Assembly (NCBI GenBank): GCA_002457215.1
Contig: NTJZ01000005.1
Coordinates: forward strand, 62,001 to 126,000
Source of the DNA: OM182 bacterium MED-G28
Lineage (GTDB): Bacteria > Pseudomonadota > Gammaproteobacteria > Pseudomonadales > Pseudohongiellaceae
DNA: 64,000 nucleotides
Direction: 5' to 3'
Shown here: positions 26,341 through 35,775 of the stretch, piece after piece
How the letters are laid out: the number at the start of each line of letters is the position of its first letter
How positions within the stretch are numbered: position 1 is the first letter of the stretch
Translations under genes and position numbers: made by a program
The notes under the pieces: model-generated
The model's input: only the letters and a program-made list of their open reading frames with translations
Told to the model about the DNA's origin: nothing
Database searches by the model: none

Positions 26341-27318
26341 TTAAAAAGTTGCAATAGGGTTCAATGGTGAGCCGGTACCTCCACCCACTCTCAAAGGCGC
26401 AGTGGTCAATAAAAACTCAGGGCGCCCATGTCGCACAGCTTCCTCCGCAACGGCTTCTAGATCCAAATTGTCAAAGATAGGCATACCTAAGGCCACCAAT
26501 ACCAAGGCATGAACTGGTTGCGGGAAATTTTCAACACCTGAGGGTTTAACATCTAAGGCACTGTCACTGCCAATAATGGCAATGTTTCTATCTTTGAACC
26601 ATTTTACAGAAGTTGCATGAAGGCCTGCAGAATTTTGTGAAAGATCCCAAGGACCTAAAGCTTCCCTCCGTGGCCACCGACCAGTTCTGACCAGAACAAT
26701 ATCGCCTTGTCCAATCGTAATCCCATGTTCCTGTTCCCATTCTTCTAACCAGTCAGGTGTAATCGCCGTGCCATTCTCTAACCAATCCACACCACGCAAC
26801 CTCGGAAAGTCCATAACGATACCCCTTCCAAAAATACCGTTGGCAAAAGAAGTAATCGCTAGTTGAGCGCAACCTGCCTCTGTTACTTCATCTTCTGAGT
26901 AACCGTTATACATAGTGCCAAACTGAAAGCGATGGCATAAAGCGTCGAGGTGTGAATGGGCGTAACCATGATAACTGACACCAATAAAATCGCCTGACCA
27001 GGGGCCGGGGCTACTTCCTACTGAAGTCATGCGATGGTCATAAGGATTTCCGTTATCGGCGGCTACTTCCGTTAAAATTTCATGAGCCATAGACACGGAA
27101 ACTCCGGTCTCAACTAATCCTGCAGCGGCTACCCGTGTTTCTTCAGTAATATTATTTACCGTTCCAAGTTGATCATTCACTCCCCATCGCCCCCAGTTCG
27201 ATAAGGTTTCAAACCAACCAAAGACCTCTTCCTGGGTAAGTGGCTCTTGCGCAAACACTGGATTATTGAGCAAGACAAGAAGCACTAGAATCACTGTTTT
27301 AATGGTTTTGATAGTCAT
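26341..27318 (-). CDS. Exported cyclase family protein (kynurenine formamidase-like fold)
   Basis: 325 residues with a signal peptide (cleavage near VFA-Q). The body matches the cyclase/KynB family: NWGRWGVNDQLGTVNNITEE, then SYHGYAHSHLDALCH with the HxxxH-D metal-binding signature (HSHLDALCH), and later GQGDIVLVRTGRW. Members hydrolyse formamides or esters, or cyclise polyketides. Exported forms are common in marine proteobacteria and have unknown substrates. It is divergent from the second PQQ dehydrogenase. Confidence 0.85.
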   Translation of the reverse strand: MTIKTIKTVILVLLVLLNNPVFAQEPLTQEEVFGWFETLSNWGRWGVNDQLGTVNNITEETRVAAAGLVETGVSVSMAHEILTEVAADNGNPYDHRMTSVGSSPGPWSGDFIGVSYHGYAHSHLDALCHRFQFGTMYNGYSEDEVTEAGCAQLAITSFANGIFGRGIVMDFPRLRGVDWLENGTAITPDWLEEWEQEHGITIGQGDIVLVRTGRWPRREALGPWDLSQNSAGLHATSVKWFKDRNIAIIGSDSALDVKPSGVENFPQPVHALVLVALGMPIFDNLDLEAVAEEAVRHGRPEFLLTTAPLRVGGGTGSPLNPIATF

Positions 27319-27638
27319 AATGTTCTCCTAAATTGAGGCCAACCATTTTTCATCAGACTCTGCTGAAATTTAGTAATCACTTATACACAGCTTAGCAAAA
27401 ATCTTTATAAGAAGATTGGGTCAGCTAAAGGTACAAAGCCAAGACATTCGGCTCATAACCTGATGGCATTGCATTTGCAGTGTCACAGATTATTGAGCGC
27501 TGCCGCAATCAATAATCTGTTTCCTAAATAACGGTATTCCCAAAAGCAACCGGCTGCGTTAATCTCAAGACTATGCACCATTAACTAAACACATTGCCGA
27601 AACCGTGCGTGCCGAACCTTAACGAGGTACTTCTAATT
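27319..27638. other. Divergent intergenic region with a 12-bp inverted repeat
   Basis: 320 bases between the cyclase and the PQQ dehydrogenase starts. A perfect inverted repeat ACAGATTATTGA / TCAATAATCTGT occupies 27485-27496 and 27509-27520, with a 12-base spacer. No ORF is supported. Confidence 0.5.
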
Positions 27639-29624
27639 ATGAAAAAAATAAGGCAGCTCATTTTTTACACTCCAAAGTCCAATTATAGCCTTGGCGCGCT
27701 ATGTCTATGCTTAATTCTAAATGGCAACATTTCCGCGCAAGAAACTGTTGAATGGACTACGCTAGGAAATGATTTCGCTCACACTCGTTCAACTTCTGCG
27801 ACACAGATTACGCCTGAGAATTTTTCTGAATTAGAAGTAGCTTGGACTTGGGATGGTGCTAGCTTTGAAGCCCAAAGCGGCCGCTCTACGCCTAGTTATA
27901 TTAATGGCAAATTATTCACGGTAGCAGGGGCTCGACGTCATGTCGTAGCAATCGACCCTCAATCAGGGTCAACTATATGGTCGTATCGTGAACCCGACAC
28001 TGGCCGATGGGAATATTCAATGCGCGCCGACTATGGTAAAGGCGTTGGTTACGCAAACATAGATGGCCGCGACGTAATTTACATGATTTCTCCGGGGTTC
28101 TTCTTAACGGCTCTCGATGCAGAAACTGGTCAGCCCCTTGAGGGTTTCGGAGGCCCTATAGCCATCGAAGGCTTTCCAGACACTGGTGTAGTAGATCTAC
28201 TTAAAGATCTTGGTCACCCTTATGATCCTTATGAAGGTATTCCACTTGAACGCGGCTACATTACTTCTTCATCGCCACCAATAGTCGTTAATGATGTAGT
28301 GGTAGTTGGAAACTCTGCAGAACAGGGTTACAACCAATCCCGAATCGAAAATGTTCCTGGGGATATTCTTGGTTATGATGCTAGAAGTGGAGAGTTTCTC
28401 TGGAAATTTAATGTAATTCCGCAGCCGGGAGAGTATGGTCACGAGACTTGGGCGAATGATGCATGGCAGTACACTGGCGATATCTCGTCCTGGGCACCTA
28501 TCTCCGCCGACCAAGAGTTAGGTCTTGTTTATATCCCAACCAATGGTGTAACCATCGATTATTATGGTGGCCATCATCCCGGCGACAATCTCTATGGCAC
28601 TAGCCTGATTACTCTTAATGCCAGAACAGGTGAGAGAGCCTGGCACTTTCAGATGGTGCATCATGACATCTGGAACTTCGACACTCCAACGGCACCTATT
28701 TTATTAGAAACAACTAATGGGCCGATCGTTGCCCAGGCTACGAAGCAGGGCTATGTTTACGTCTTTGATCGAGAAACCGGGGAACCAATATGGCCCATCG
28801 AGGAAGTACCGATGCCCGCTTCGACTGTCCCCGGCGAAACGTTGTCACCTACGCAACCTATCCCAACTAAACCGGCGCCATTTGATTATACGGGCTCTAG
28901 TGAAGAGCTCCTGGTGGATTTTACACCAGAATTAAAACGTCAAGCGTTAGAGGCTGTTGCTGAATTCCAGATGGGTCCGTTATTTAATCCACCAATTCAA
29001 GCCAATCACCCTTCCGGCAAGCTGGCTGCTCTAATGTGCCCTTCGGGTTCGGTAAATATCACTCATCCCCCGGTAGCCGACCCTGATTCAAGTGTAATTT
29101 ACATTATGTCTCGCTACGGTTGTAGCTCAAGACGATTAGTATCTGGAGAAGAAGCAGATACTTATTATGATGCACCGACGGGGGTCACTCTATCGCGCTA
29201 CGCTGCAGCCAGTGGTGGTCCATCGCCACGGCATCCCGCTGGACTTCCACTTTGGAAACCACCCTATAGCAAAATCACGGCAATCGATCTAAACAGCGGC
29301 GATCACCTATGGATGCAGCCGGCTGGCTACACACCTGATCGAATTAAGAATCTACCAGAATTAAGCGGAGTCGATATAGGAAATACTGGATCTGGCGCCG
29401 TCGGCCAGATGGTTGTGACCGGAAACATGTTGATTTATAGCAATGTTACAGGTGATGGCACCCCGCATCTGTTTTCTTTGGATAAACAAACTGGGGCAGA
29501 ACTGGCTCGCGTAGAAGTACCCGCGACAACCCGCTATGGCATGAGCTCCTGGGTTCACGACAGTAAGCAGTATGTTATCTTGCAGACTGGGAGCAGTTTA
29601 ACTGCAATGGCACTGCCGGATTAA
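27639..29624 (+). CDS. PQQ-dependent dehydrogenase (membrane glucose dehydrogenase-like branch)
   Basis: 661 residues from the ATG at 27639 (the in-frame ATG at 27594 would put 15 residues before the signal peptide). A signal peptide ends near SAQE. Motifs are WTTLGNDFAHTRSTSATQIT, GGAP-like LGYDARSGEFLWKFN, FQMVHHDIWNFDTPTAPIL (HHDxWxxD active-site segment) and PTKPAPFDYTG. These place it with the long PQQ enzymes related to glucose and polyol dehydrogenases. It is periplasmic, with no fused cytochrome. PQQ synthesis genes are not in the window. Confidence 0.88.
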   Translation: MKKIRQLIFYTPKSNYSLGALCLCLILNGNISAQETVEWTTLGNDFAHTRSTSATQITPENFSELEVAWTWDGASFEAQSGRSTPSYINGKLFTVAGARRHVVAIDPQSGSTIWSYREPDTGRWEYSMRADYGKGVGYANIDGRDVIYMISPGFFLTALDAETGQPLEGFGGPIAIEGFPDTGVVDLLKDLGHPYDPYEGIPLERGYITSSSPPIVVNDVVVVGNSAEQGYNQSRIENVPGDILGYDARSGEFLWKFNVIPQPGEYGHETWANDAWQYTGDISSWAPISADQELGLVYIPTNGVTIDYYGGHHPGDNLYGTSLITLNARTGERAWHFQMVHHDIWNFDTPTAPILLETTNGPIVAQATKQGYVYVFDRETGEPIWPIEEVPMPASTVPGETLSPTQPIPTKPAPFDYTGSSEELLVDFTPELKRQALEAVAEFQMGPLFNPPIQANHPSGKLAALMCPSGSVNITHPPVADPDSSVIYIMSRYGCSSRRLVSGEEADTYYDAPTGVTLSRYAAASGGPSPRHPAGLPLWKPPYSKITAIDLNSGDHLWMQPAGYTPDRIKNLPELSGVDIGNTGSGAVGQMVVTGNMLIYSNVTGDGTPHLFSLDKQTGAELARVEVPATTRYGMSSWVHDSKQYVILQTGSSLTAMALPD

Positions 29625-29773
29625 TCCTTTTAGATTCGTTCCATTACCTCCCGGGACAAAGTACACTGCTGGTCCCCGTTTCATGGGCGATCCAAAAAGC
29701 AGAACAGAATTTTTGAACACAAACAATTTTCACAACAAAACTGAAAGTTCAATAACAATCGAGGAGTAAATCG

Positions 29774-30427
29774 ATGAAGAAGACTTTACTATTCACATCT
29801 GCTGCCCTGCTGACAGCTGCAGCGACATTCACCGTGGTAAATTCACAAGACAATGAAATGAGCTTCTTTATAACCAGCATAGGTTCTGGTGACGGAGCTA
29901 ACTTGGGTGGCTTAGCAGGTGCCGACGCGCATTGTGCAGCGCTTGCTTCGGACGCAGGATCTCGAGGAAAGACCTGGCGTGCCTACTTAAGTGCCCACTC
30001 TACCAATAACTCCCCGACTGTAAATGCTAGAGATAGAATTGGTTTCGGGCCTTGGTTCAATGCCGATGGCGTCGAGGTAGCATCCAATTTAAATGTGCTG
30101 CACGGTCCGAGCAATAACTTGAATAAGCAAGGTTCGCTCACAGAAAATGGTGACACGGTTTTAGGACGTGGAGATACACCTAACCAGCACGACATTCTGA
30201 CCGGATCAACTATCGATGGTTTTACTGTAGATGATGGCAGCAACCACACTTGCAATAACTGGACAAGTAATGGTTCTGGCTCTGCACATGTTGGTCATTT
30301 TGACCGAACGGGCGGCGGGCAGAATCCAACTTCCTGGAACAGTGCTCATGGTTCTCGCGGCTGCAGCCAAGAAGACTTAGTGGGCACAGGAGGAAACGGC
30401 TATTTCTACTGCTTTGCTATCGATTAG
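29774..30427 (+). CDS. Secreted lectin-fold-like protein
   Basis: 217 residues with a signal peptide. FFITSIGSGDGANLGGLAGA and DAHCAALASDAGSRGKTWRAYLS, then late Cys residues (HTCNNW, GCSQEDL, YFYCFAID), resemble secreted proteins with a C-type lectin or endostatin-like fold near DUF1554. Four or more Cys could form disulfides. It probably binds a surface or extracellular ligand; no enzyme motif is seen. It follows the PQQ dehydrogenase by 149 bases on the same strand. GAGGAG precedes its ATG. Confidence 0.65.
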   Translation: MKKTLLFTSAALLTAAATFTVVNSQDNEMSFFITSIGSGDGANLGGLAGADAHCAALASDAGSRGKTWRAYLSAHSTNNSPTVNARDRIGFGPWFNADGVEVASNLNVLHGPSNNLNKQGSLTENGDTVLGRGDTPNQHDILTGSTIDGFTVDDGSNHTCNNWTSNGSGSAHVGHFDRTGGGQNPTSWNSAHGSRGCSQEDLVGTGGNGYFYCFAID

Positions 30428-30524
30428 CATTTTTTTATGAGCTAGCTGAAAGATCATTTAAATCTTTGCACAGTAGCAGCAGAGCTCATTATTCGGTTAA
30501 TCTTAAAAAAAGAAACAAGTCTCT

Positions 30525-30562
30525 AAAATGGTGTAACTGAAATTCAGTTACACCATTTTTAT
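30525..30562 (+). terminator. Strong palindromic terminator
   Basis: A perfect 17-base inverted repeat with a 1-base centre (arms 30525-30541 and 30543-30559, AAAATGGTGTAACTGAA) ends in a T run. It can act for both strands and separates the lectin-like gene from the GST gene. Confidence 0.85.
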
Positions 30563-30578
30563 TTCTAAGGACTCAAAT

Positions 30579-31202
30579 ATGAAACTTTATGGTATGCAAC
30601 AGTCCAGATCATTTCGTTGTTTATGGGCGTTAGAAGAAAGTGGCTTGCAATATGACTACGTGCCCATAAAACTTCGCATTGAAGAAACCGACCCTGATAG
30701 TGCCCAAAACCCAGCTTATCTTGCAGTAAACGTACAAGGCAAAGTACCTTCTTTGAAAGATGGAGACATGACACTGACAGAGAGCGTTGCGATTCTCCAA
30801 TACATCGCTCGCAAAGCACCAGCAGCAGGCTTAGTTCCTAAGTGCAATGATCAGGTTTTAGCGAAGCATGATGAGCTGGTTTCTTTTGTACTCGCTGAGT
30901 TAGAACAACCTCTTTGGAGTAAGGGTAAGCACATTTTTGCACTTCCAGAAGAACAACGAATTCCAGCGATGCTGGAAACTGCTAAATTTGAATTTGCAAA
31001 AGCCTTAAATACTTTAGACCACTTGTTAGAAGATAATGAATTCGCAATCGCTGACCATTTCAGCATTGTAGATATTTTGTTAGCCCAAACGTTTAATTGG
31101 GCGCTCCGTTTCGAATTTGATTTGCCTCAGAAATACGTAAACCTGCGCAATCGACATTATGATCGCCCGGCTGCGAAACGTGCTATGGAGTTAATCAGTT
31201 AA
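30579..31202 (+). CDS. Glutathione S-transferase family protein
   Basis: 207 residues. The N-terminal thioredoxin-like domain (MKLYGMQQSRSFRCLWALEE; VQGKVPSLKDGDMTLTESVA with the cis-Pro and the ES glutathione-binding pair) is followed by an all-helical C-terminal domain from about residue 87, ending FSIVDILLAQTFNWA. It conjugates or reduces using glutathione; the class and substrate are uncertain. The next gene starts one base after its stop, so the two are translationally coupled. Confidence 0.88.
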   Translation: MKLYGMQQSRSFRCLWALEESGLQYDYVPIKLRIEETDPDSAQNPAYLAVNVQGKVPSLKDGDMTLTESVAILQYIARKAPAAGLVPKCNDQVLAKHDELVSFVLAELEQPLWSKGKHIFALPEEQRIPAMLETAKFEFAKALNTLDHLLEDNEFAIADHFSIVDILLAQTFNWALRFEFDLPQKYVNLRNRHYDRPAAKRAMELIS

Positions 31203-31203
31203 C

Positions 31204-32253
31204 ATGCTGCGCTTTCTGTTAATTCTCGGCTGCACCTTTTTCATGAGTTTAGTTTATTCACAAACTAATTCTCAAAACGCGGTCGCAGACAACAGCCTAG
31301 ATTACTATCTATTTCAATCATTTCTAGCAACAGGCTCACAACAACGTATCTCGTTGAATCATATTGGTATACAGGGAAAGCAACTGGAAGCTGGGTTTTT
31401 AGTTACTGCAGTGCTGGAAGGCTACCCCGCTCACACCATTGGTTTGAATCGTGGAGACGTTATCACTAGTGTCGATGGGGAACCCTTTCATTCAGTCAAT
31501 ACTTTTAACATCGAACGGGATAGCAACGGGGCATTTGTCTCCTTCACTCAGGAACATCGACTAACTTTTCAGAGAAACGATACTACTGTCGAAGTTTCAG
31601 TATTACCGGTTTTTGAAAACCTATTCGACAGTTATCGCAGCGCTACATCGAATTCTGTACTGGAATTTTCCGCCGGCAACAAAACCATTGGATATATACG
31701 ATTCTGGGCTCTAAGCCGCGGCACTAATGACCTGATTAATTATCAGAAGTTAATTGCTTCCCTTGACCATTGTGATGGCATTATCTTCGATCTACGCAAT
31801 AGCTTTGGCTATCTAGATTCTCAACACCTTGATCTGGTATTCAATGACAAAGACAACTACTTCATTGTTACAGAACCACCAGATCACAATTATGATTTCG
31901 CAGATTTATCACCAAATTTAACCTTCGAGAACTATCGGAAGCCGATAGCTCTTCTGCTAAACGAAGATACACGCGGAGGAACTGAGCTCTTTGCCCATCA
32001 ATTAGCCAAACTACAGAGAGTAATAACTATTGGAAGTGCTACTGCCGGGAAAATCGGAAGCTTTCGTATTAAAAGTGATTTCGCCGAATCCCATATTGAA
32101 TATCAACCCGCGACCGCGGTGTTTATCGATGGCATTTTGTTCGAAGGGTTAGGAATCGAACCTGACCTATCAGTGCGATTCCCCTATGAAACCACTACTC
32201 GAGGCGACCCACAGTACGATGCGGCGGTCAATGCGTTACTCGGTATTATTTAA
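31204..32253 (+). CDS. S41/PDZ protease homologue, probably inactive
   Basis: 349 residues with a signal peptide. A PDZ domain spans roughly 50-125 (GFLVTAVLEGYPAHTIGLNRGD, VITSVDGEPF). The C-terminal-processing-peptidase-like domain has YIRFWALSRGTNDLI, GIIFDLRNSFGY and LLLNEDTRGGTELFAHQLA, where active S41 enzymes have SASE with a catalytic Ser; here the Ser position is Gly. GSATAGKIGSF keeps the later TxGK-like region. It is probably a substrate-binding or regulatory relative, not a protease. It directly follows the GST gene. Confidence 0.72.
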   Translation: MLRFLLILGCTFFMSLVYSQTNSQNAVADNSLDYYLFQSFLATGSQQRISLNHIGIQGKQLEAGFLVTAVLEGYPAHTIGLNRGDVITSVDGEPFHSVNTFNIERDSNGAFVSFTQEHRLTFQRNDTTVEVSVLPVFENLFDSYRSATSNSVLEFSAGNKTIGYIRFWALSRGTNDLINYQKLIASLDHCDGIIFDLRNSFGYLDSQHLDLVFNDKDNYFIVTEPPDHNYDFADLSPNLTFENYRKPIALLLNEDTRGGTELFAHQLAKLQRVITIGSATAGKIGSFRIKSDFAESHIEYQPATAVFIDGILFEGLGIEPDLSVRFPYETTTRGDPQYDAAVNALLGII

Positions 32254-32283
32254 AAAATCAGTTTAGTCACCCCCGCCCAACCT

Positions 32284-33033
32284 TTATGTTGAAGGGCTTT
32301 CACTTTTCCAGCGCAAACCATGGAAATCGAAATCCTTTTCAATAGTTGGTTTTATGACCTTGAAGTAGGGAGAAAGATCAAAGTCCCTCGGAGTAAAGTG
32401 CGTGAAATGATGTTTGTAATATACCGGCACCCCACTGACATAACCCTTTTGCTGCTCTCTCTTAGGCAAAATTGGATAGTTAATGGATTGAAAAGACTCG
32501 GCAATTAAAGTTGAGCAAATGGCTTTAGTAGGCTCACCACTACCCAAAGCAATCATTGCTCTGCGATAGCGGTTGGGTACTGCCGGTTTCTGAATGAGAT
32601 AACGAACGAGATCAAAAATATTTTTCAAATCGTATTTATAGCCAATTTTAGACCTCGCATATTGAAGCAGGCTTTGTGTATCTTCTTTTGTTAAGCCGAC
32701 CGGTCGGCAGATTCGTAAATTAAAATTTTCATAGTGCTTCAGGCTCACAATTCTTACGCCATGTCTTAAATCTGCTTCCAGCAAAGTACCTTCTTCCGCA
32801 GAATCTCCTTTGCTGCCTACAAAGAGACAAGAGTGAGACCAAGATGATTGTGTTAGGTATTTAATCGCGGTGCTAATGCGTGTATTACCTTCGACTAAAA
32901 CTATGTCTCCCGCTCTAAGAACTGCAGCAACATCCTCGATAGCTACCGTATCCAGTCGTTGATAGCCGGAGATTGATTTGGAAAGAAAGGCAGCAAGACG
33001 GCTTCCGATCCCACGGGTTATGGATGTGATCAT
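32284..33033 (-). CDS. YiiX/YebB-like permuted papain-fold hydrolase
   Basis: 249 residues. LRAGDIVLVEGNTRISTAIK, SSWSHSCLFVG with the catalytic His, and later KAICSTLIAESF with the catalytic Cys, follow the YiiX/YebB order (His before Cys) of the permuted NlpC/P60 superfamily. Members are thought to be amidases or lipid hydrolases. No signal peptide is clear. The gene is monocistronic. Confidence 0.75.
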   Translation of the reverse strand: MITSITRGIGSRLAAFLSKSISGYQRLDTVAIEDVAAVLRAGDIVLVEGNTRISTAIKYLTQSSWSHSCLFVGSKGDSAEEGTLLEADLRHGVRIVSLKHYENFNLRICRPVGLTKEDTQSLLQYARSKIGYKYDLKNIFDLVRYLIQKPAVPNRYRRAMIALGSGEPTKAICSTLIAESFQSINYPILPKREQQKGYVSGVPVYYKHHFTHFTPRDFDLSPYFKVIKPTIEKDFDFHGLRWKSESPST

Positions 33034-33235
33034 CTGAGGAGATATCCTGTAAGCTTCAACCTTTGCAGATTAGCCTTAAACCATACTTAATAATTATTAA
33101 TGGATTCTTCTTTCTAGATTTAATTCTCGGGTATACTAGCGAGCCGCTTTGGCTGACAGATCGGAGCGTAGTGTAATCGAAAGTTAAACGTATCTGTTAA
33201 TCGCAGAAATTAATTGAAAGAATAGGAGTTAGATA

Positions 33236-34660
33236 ATGACCACGGCCTATAACAAATTCTTAATCAATGGCAAATGGGTTGAAGCTGATAGAGCCACCTT
33301 GGATGTCATAAACCCAGCCACTGAAGAGGCCTTTGCTAGCATTAGTATGGGCACCGCCGCGGACGTGGACGCAGCTGCAACAGCAGCTCGAGCCGCCTTC
33401 CCCCAATGGTCACAATCTACAATTGAACAACGAAAAACTGTTATCAGTAAGATTATCGAAGGTCTAAAAGCACGTGGCGGCGAAATGGCAACAGCCATAT
33501 CCAATGAAATGGGTGCACCTATGGGCTTATCGAAGACAGCCCAACTTGGCAGCGGACTTGGTCATTTCATGAGCACTCTTGGCATCCTCGAGAATTATGA
33601 ATTTGAAGAAGTACGAGGCACCACCAAGATCGTAAAAGAGCCAGCTGGCGTGTGCGGTTTTATCACACCATGGAATTGGCCCTTGAACCAAATTGCCTGC
33701 AAGGTGGCGCCCGCCCTAGCTGCTGGCTGCACAATCGTTTTAAAGCCCAGTGAGATTGCCCCTGTGAGTGGCTATATACTGGCTGAAATAATCGCCGAAT
33801 CCGGCTTGCCAGAAGGAGTCTTTAATTTAGTAAATGGCGACGGGCCAACGGTAGGTGCCGCTATTGCGTCGCACCCAGAAATCGATTTAGTGTCCTTTAC
33901 TGGTTCGACACGAGCAGGCCGGGAAGTTGCAAAAGCAGCTGCAGATGGCATCAAACGCGTAACGCAAGAACTCGGTGGCAAATCAGCGAATATTATTCTG
34001 GAAGATGCCGCGGATTTCGGAAAAGCAGTTGCGGGTGGAATTGCGGGCTGTTTTGGGAATAGTGGACAGTCCTGTAACGCCCCCACGCGAATGCTTGTGC
34101 CTAAAGCGCGCATGGCTGAAGCTATAGAAGTAGCAAAGTTAGCCGTTGCGAAATCTGTGGTAGGTGATCCACAAGCAGAAACAACTCGGCTTGGTCCGGT
34201 TGTTAGCGAATTACAATTTAACAAGATCCAGAGCCTGATCGCAAAAGGCATCGAGGAAGGCGCAGAACTTGTTGCTGGCGGCCCCGGTAGACCTGATGGA
34301 TTAGATAAAGGCTACTATATTCAGCCTACAATCTTTGCCAATGTTACCAACGACATGACTATTGCGCGGGAGGAGATTTTTGGCCCGGTGCTTTCGATTA
34401 TTGCTTATGAAGATGATAACGATGCGATCAATATAGCCAATGACACTGATTACGGTTTGTCAGGCTATGTTTCTGGGGAAGCAGAACATGCCCAAGCAAT
34501 TGCGCGACAACTTCGCACGGGTAATGTACATATAAATGGTGCCGGCCCGGATTTTTCCGCGCCATTCGGTGGCTACAAACAATCAGGTAATGGTCGCGAA
34601 TGGGGAATAGAAGGCTTTGAAGAGTTTTTGGAAACTAAAGCAATGATGGGCGCCGCCTAA
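33236..34660 (+). CDS. NAD(P)-dependent aldehyde dehydrogenase
   Basis: 474 residues, full length. TPWNWPLNQIACKVAPALAA and KPSEIAP bind NAD, FTGSTRAGREV is the Rossmann turn, Glu245 (QELGGKS) is the general base, and Cys280 (NSGQSC) is the catalytic nucleophile. It oxidises an aldehyde to an acid, with broad or unknown specificity. A VOC gene starts 15 bases downstream and is probably co-transcribed. AGGAG lies 9 bases before the ATG. Confidence 0.92.
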   Translation: MTTAYNKFLINGKWVEADRATLDVINPATEEAFASISMGTAADVDAAATAARAAFPQWSQSTIEQRKTVISKIIEGLKARGGEMATAISNEMGAPMGLSKTAQLGSGLGHFMSTLGILENYEFEEVRGTTKIVKEPAGVCGFITPWNWPLNQIACKVAPALAAGCTIVLKPSEIAPVSGYILAEIIAESGLPEGVFNLVNGDGPTVGAAIASHPEIDLVSFTGSTRAGREVAKAAADGIKRVTQELGGKSANIILEDAADFGKAVAGGIAGCFGNSGQSCNAPTRMLVPKARMAEAIEVAKLAVAKSVVGDPQAETTRLGPVVSELQFNKIQSLIAKGIEEGAELVAGGPGRPDGLDKGYYIQPTIFANVTNDMTIAREEIFGPVLSIIAYEDDNDAINIANDTDYGLSGYVSGEAEHAQAIARQLRTGNVHINGAGPDFSAPFGGYKQSGNGREWGIEGFEEFLETKAMMGAA

Positions 34661-34675
34661 TTAGGAGAAGTACTC

Positions 34676-35080
34676 GTGGGAATTAATGTCCAAAAACCAG
34701 CAATAGATATCGGCATCATTGCCAAAGACATAGACGCCATGATGAAATTTTATGGTGAGTCATTGGGATTAGAGCTTGAAGCAACAATACCAATGCCCGG
34801 CGGGGGCGCCATGAATCGGTTCAAAGTGGGCGACAGCATAATCAAAGTGATCGAGCTGGATCCGGCAGCACCTGCAGAAGCGCCACCGGGTGGAATTCGT
34901 GGAGCGAGCGGCTATCGTTACTGGACGATTCACGTGCCCAATCTTGAAGAAGTAGTCAATAGAATCGATAGCGGAGGTCATAAAGTTGTAGTACCCGCTA
35001 AAGTAATTCGAGAAGGCATAACCATCGCTATAGTTGCTGACCCCGATGGCAACTGGGTTGAATTGCTTCAGAATGGTTAG
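34676..35080 (+). CDS. VOC (glyoxalase-like) family protein
   Basis: 134 residues from a GTG preceded by TAGGAGAAG. AIDIGIIAKDIDAMMKFYGE begins a VOC fold, and ADPDGNWVELLQNG carries the C-terminal Glu metal ligand; the first ligand position (His in most) is Asp here, so metal binding may differ. It follows the aldehyde dehydrogenase closely and may act on the same substrate class. Confidence 0.8.
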   Translation: MGINVQKPAIDIGIIAKDIDAMMKFYGESLGLELEATIPMPGGGAMNRFKVGDSIIKVIELDPAAPAEAPPGGIRGASGYRYWTIHVPNLEEVVNRIDSGGHKVVVPAKVIREGITIAIVADPDGNWVELLQNG

Positions 35081-35198
35081 GCATTAGCCCTCACTTCTTT
35101 TGGCTAACTTATTCCGGGCAATACAGAAAGAGCACGCGACAAGGTTATGGAGTTTTCTGAACCTCTAAAGGCACACTAGTTTATCTAATATAAATCGA

Positions 35199-35228
35199 AA
35201 AAAAGGGATTCAGTAGAATCCCTTTTTT
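35199..35228. terminator. Terminator, bidirectional type
   Basis: AAAAGGGATTC (35201-35211) pairs with GAATCCCTTTT around a 4-base loop, with A and T runs on either side. It serves the plus-strand ALDH/VOC unit and possibly the minus-strand DUF6265 gene. Confidence 0.85.
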
Positions 35229-35250
35229 AATCTTGATTTTATTGAAACAC

Positions 35251-35739
35251 TTACCAAATACTGCGTGCTTTCAATTCGATATCGAAAGTGTTCCCGCCTT
35301 CTTGGCCAACATGGACGATAAAAGTATCAGCATCCGGATTGCTATAACCAAGAGTCGGCATGCCAAAACCTGAAACATCCTCAAACTTTACGGAATTTTC
35401 AGTAATTTCTGATAGTTCCAATTTTTGTGCTGCTTCAGTTCGAGGCTGAAAACCTGCATCCCATTGTTGGATGTGTAGCACTAAGGATCCTTCGACTTCT
35501 TCTATGGTAATTACTTCAAACATACTGGTGGCATCCGCACCTGTCATGCGTACAGCTGCCATGAGGGAATTACCTTCGTTAGAAATCCAATTCTCCTCAA
35601 GCTGATTCGGCCCTAAGTTGCCCGCCCAATTTCCTGTCATCCAGCTTAACTGATCGATAGTGGCGGGAGGCCCTGCAAGTAAATTGCTACTCATCAGCAG
35701 GAAAGATGAAACTACTAGGGTGTTAATTAACTTCTTCAT
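35251..35739 (-). CDS. DUF6265 family exported protein
   Basis: 162 residues with a signal peptide ending near LAG-P. IDQLSWMTGNWAGNLGPNQL, EENWISNEGNSLMAAVRMTG and FEVITIEEVEGSLVLHIQ match the lipocalin-like DUF6265 pattern (LSWLxGxW, ExWxxPxGxxM). Function unknown, perhaps a small-molecule binder. It lies 36 bases downstream of the serine hydrolase on the same strand. Confidence 0.78.
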   Translation of the reverse strand: MKKLINTLVVSSFLLMSSNLLAGPPATIDQLSWMTGNWAGNLGPNQLEENWISNEGNSLMAAVRMTGADATSMFEVITIEEVEGSLVLHIQQWDAGFQPRTEAAQKLELSEITENSVKFEDVSGFGMPTLGYSNPDADTFIVHVGQEGGNTFDIELKARSIW

Positions 35740-35775
35740 TGTTTACTCCGCTATTTAAAATTCTATTTGAACTCT

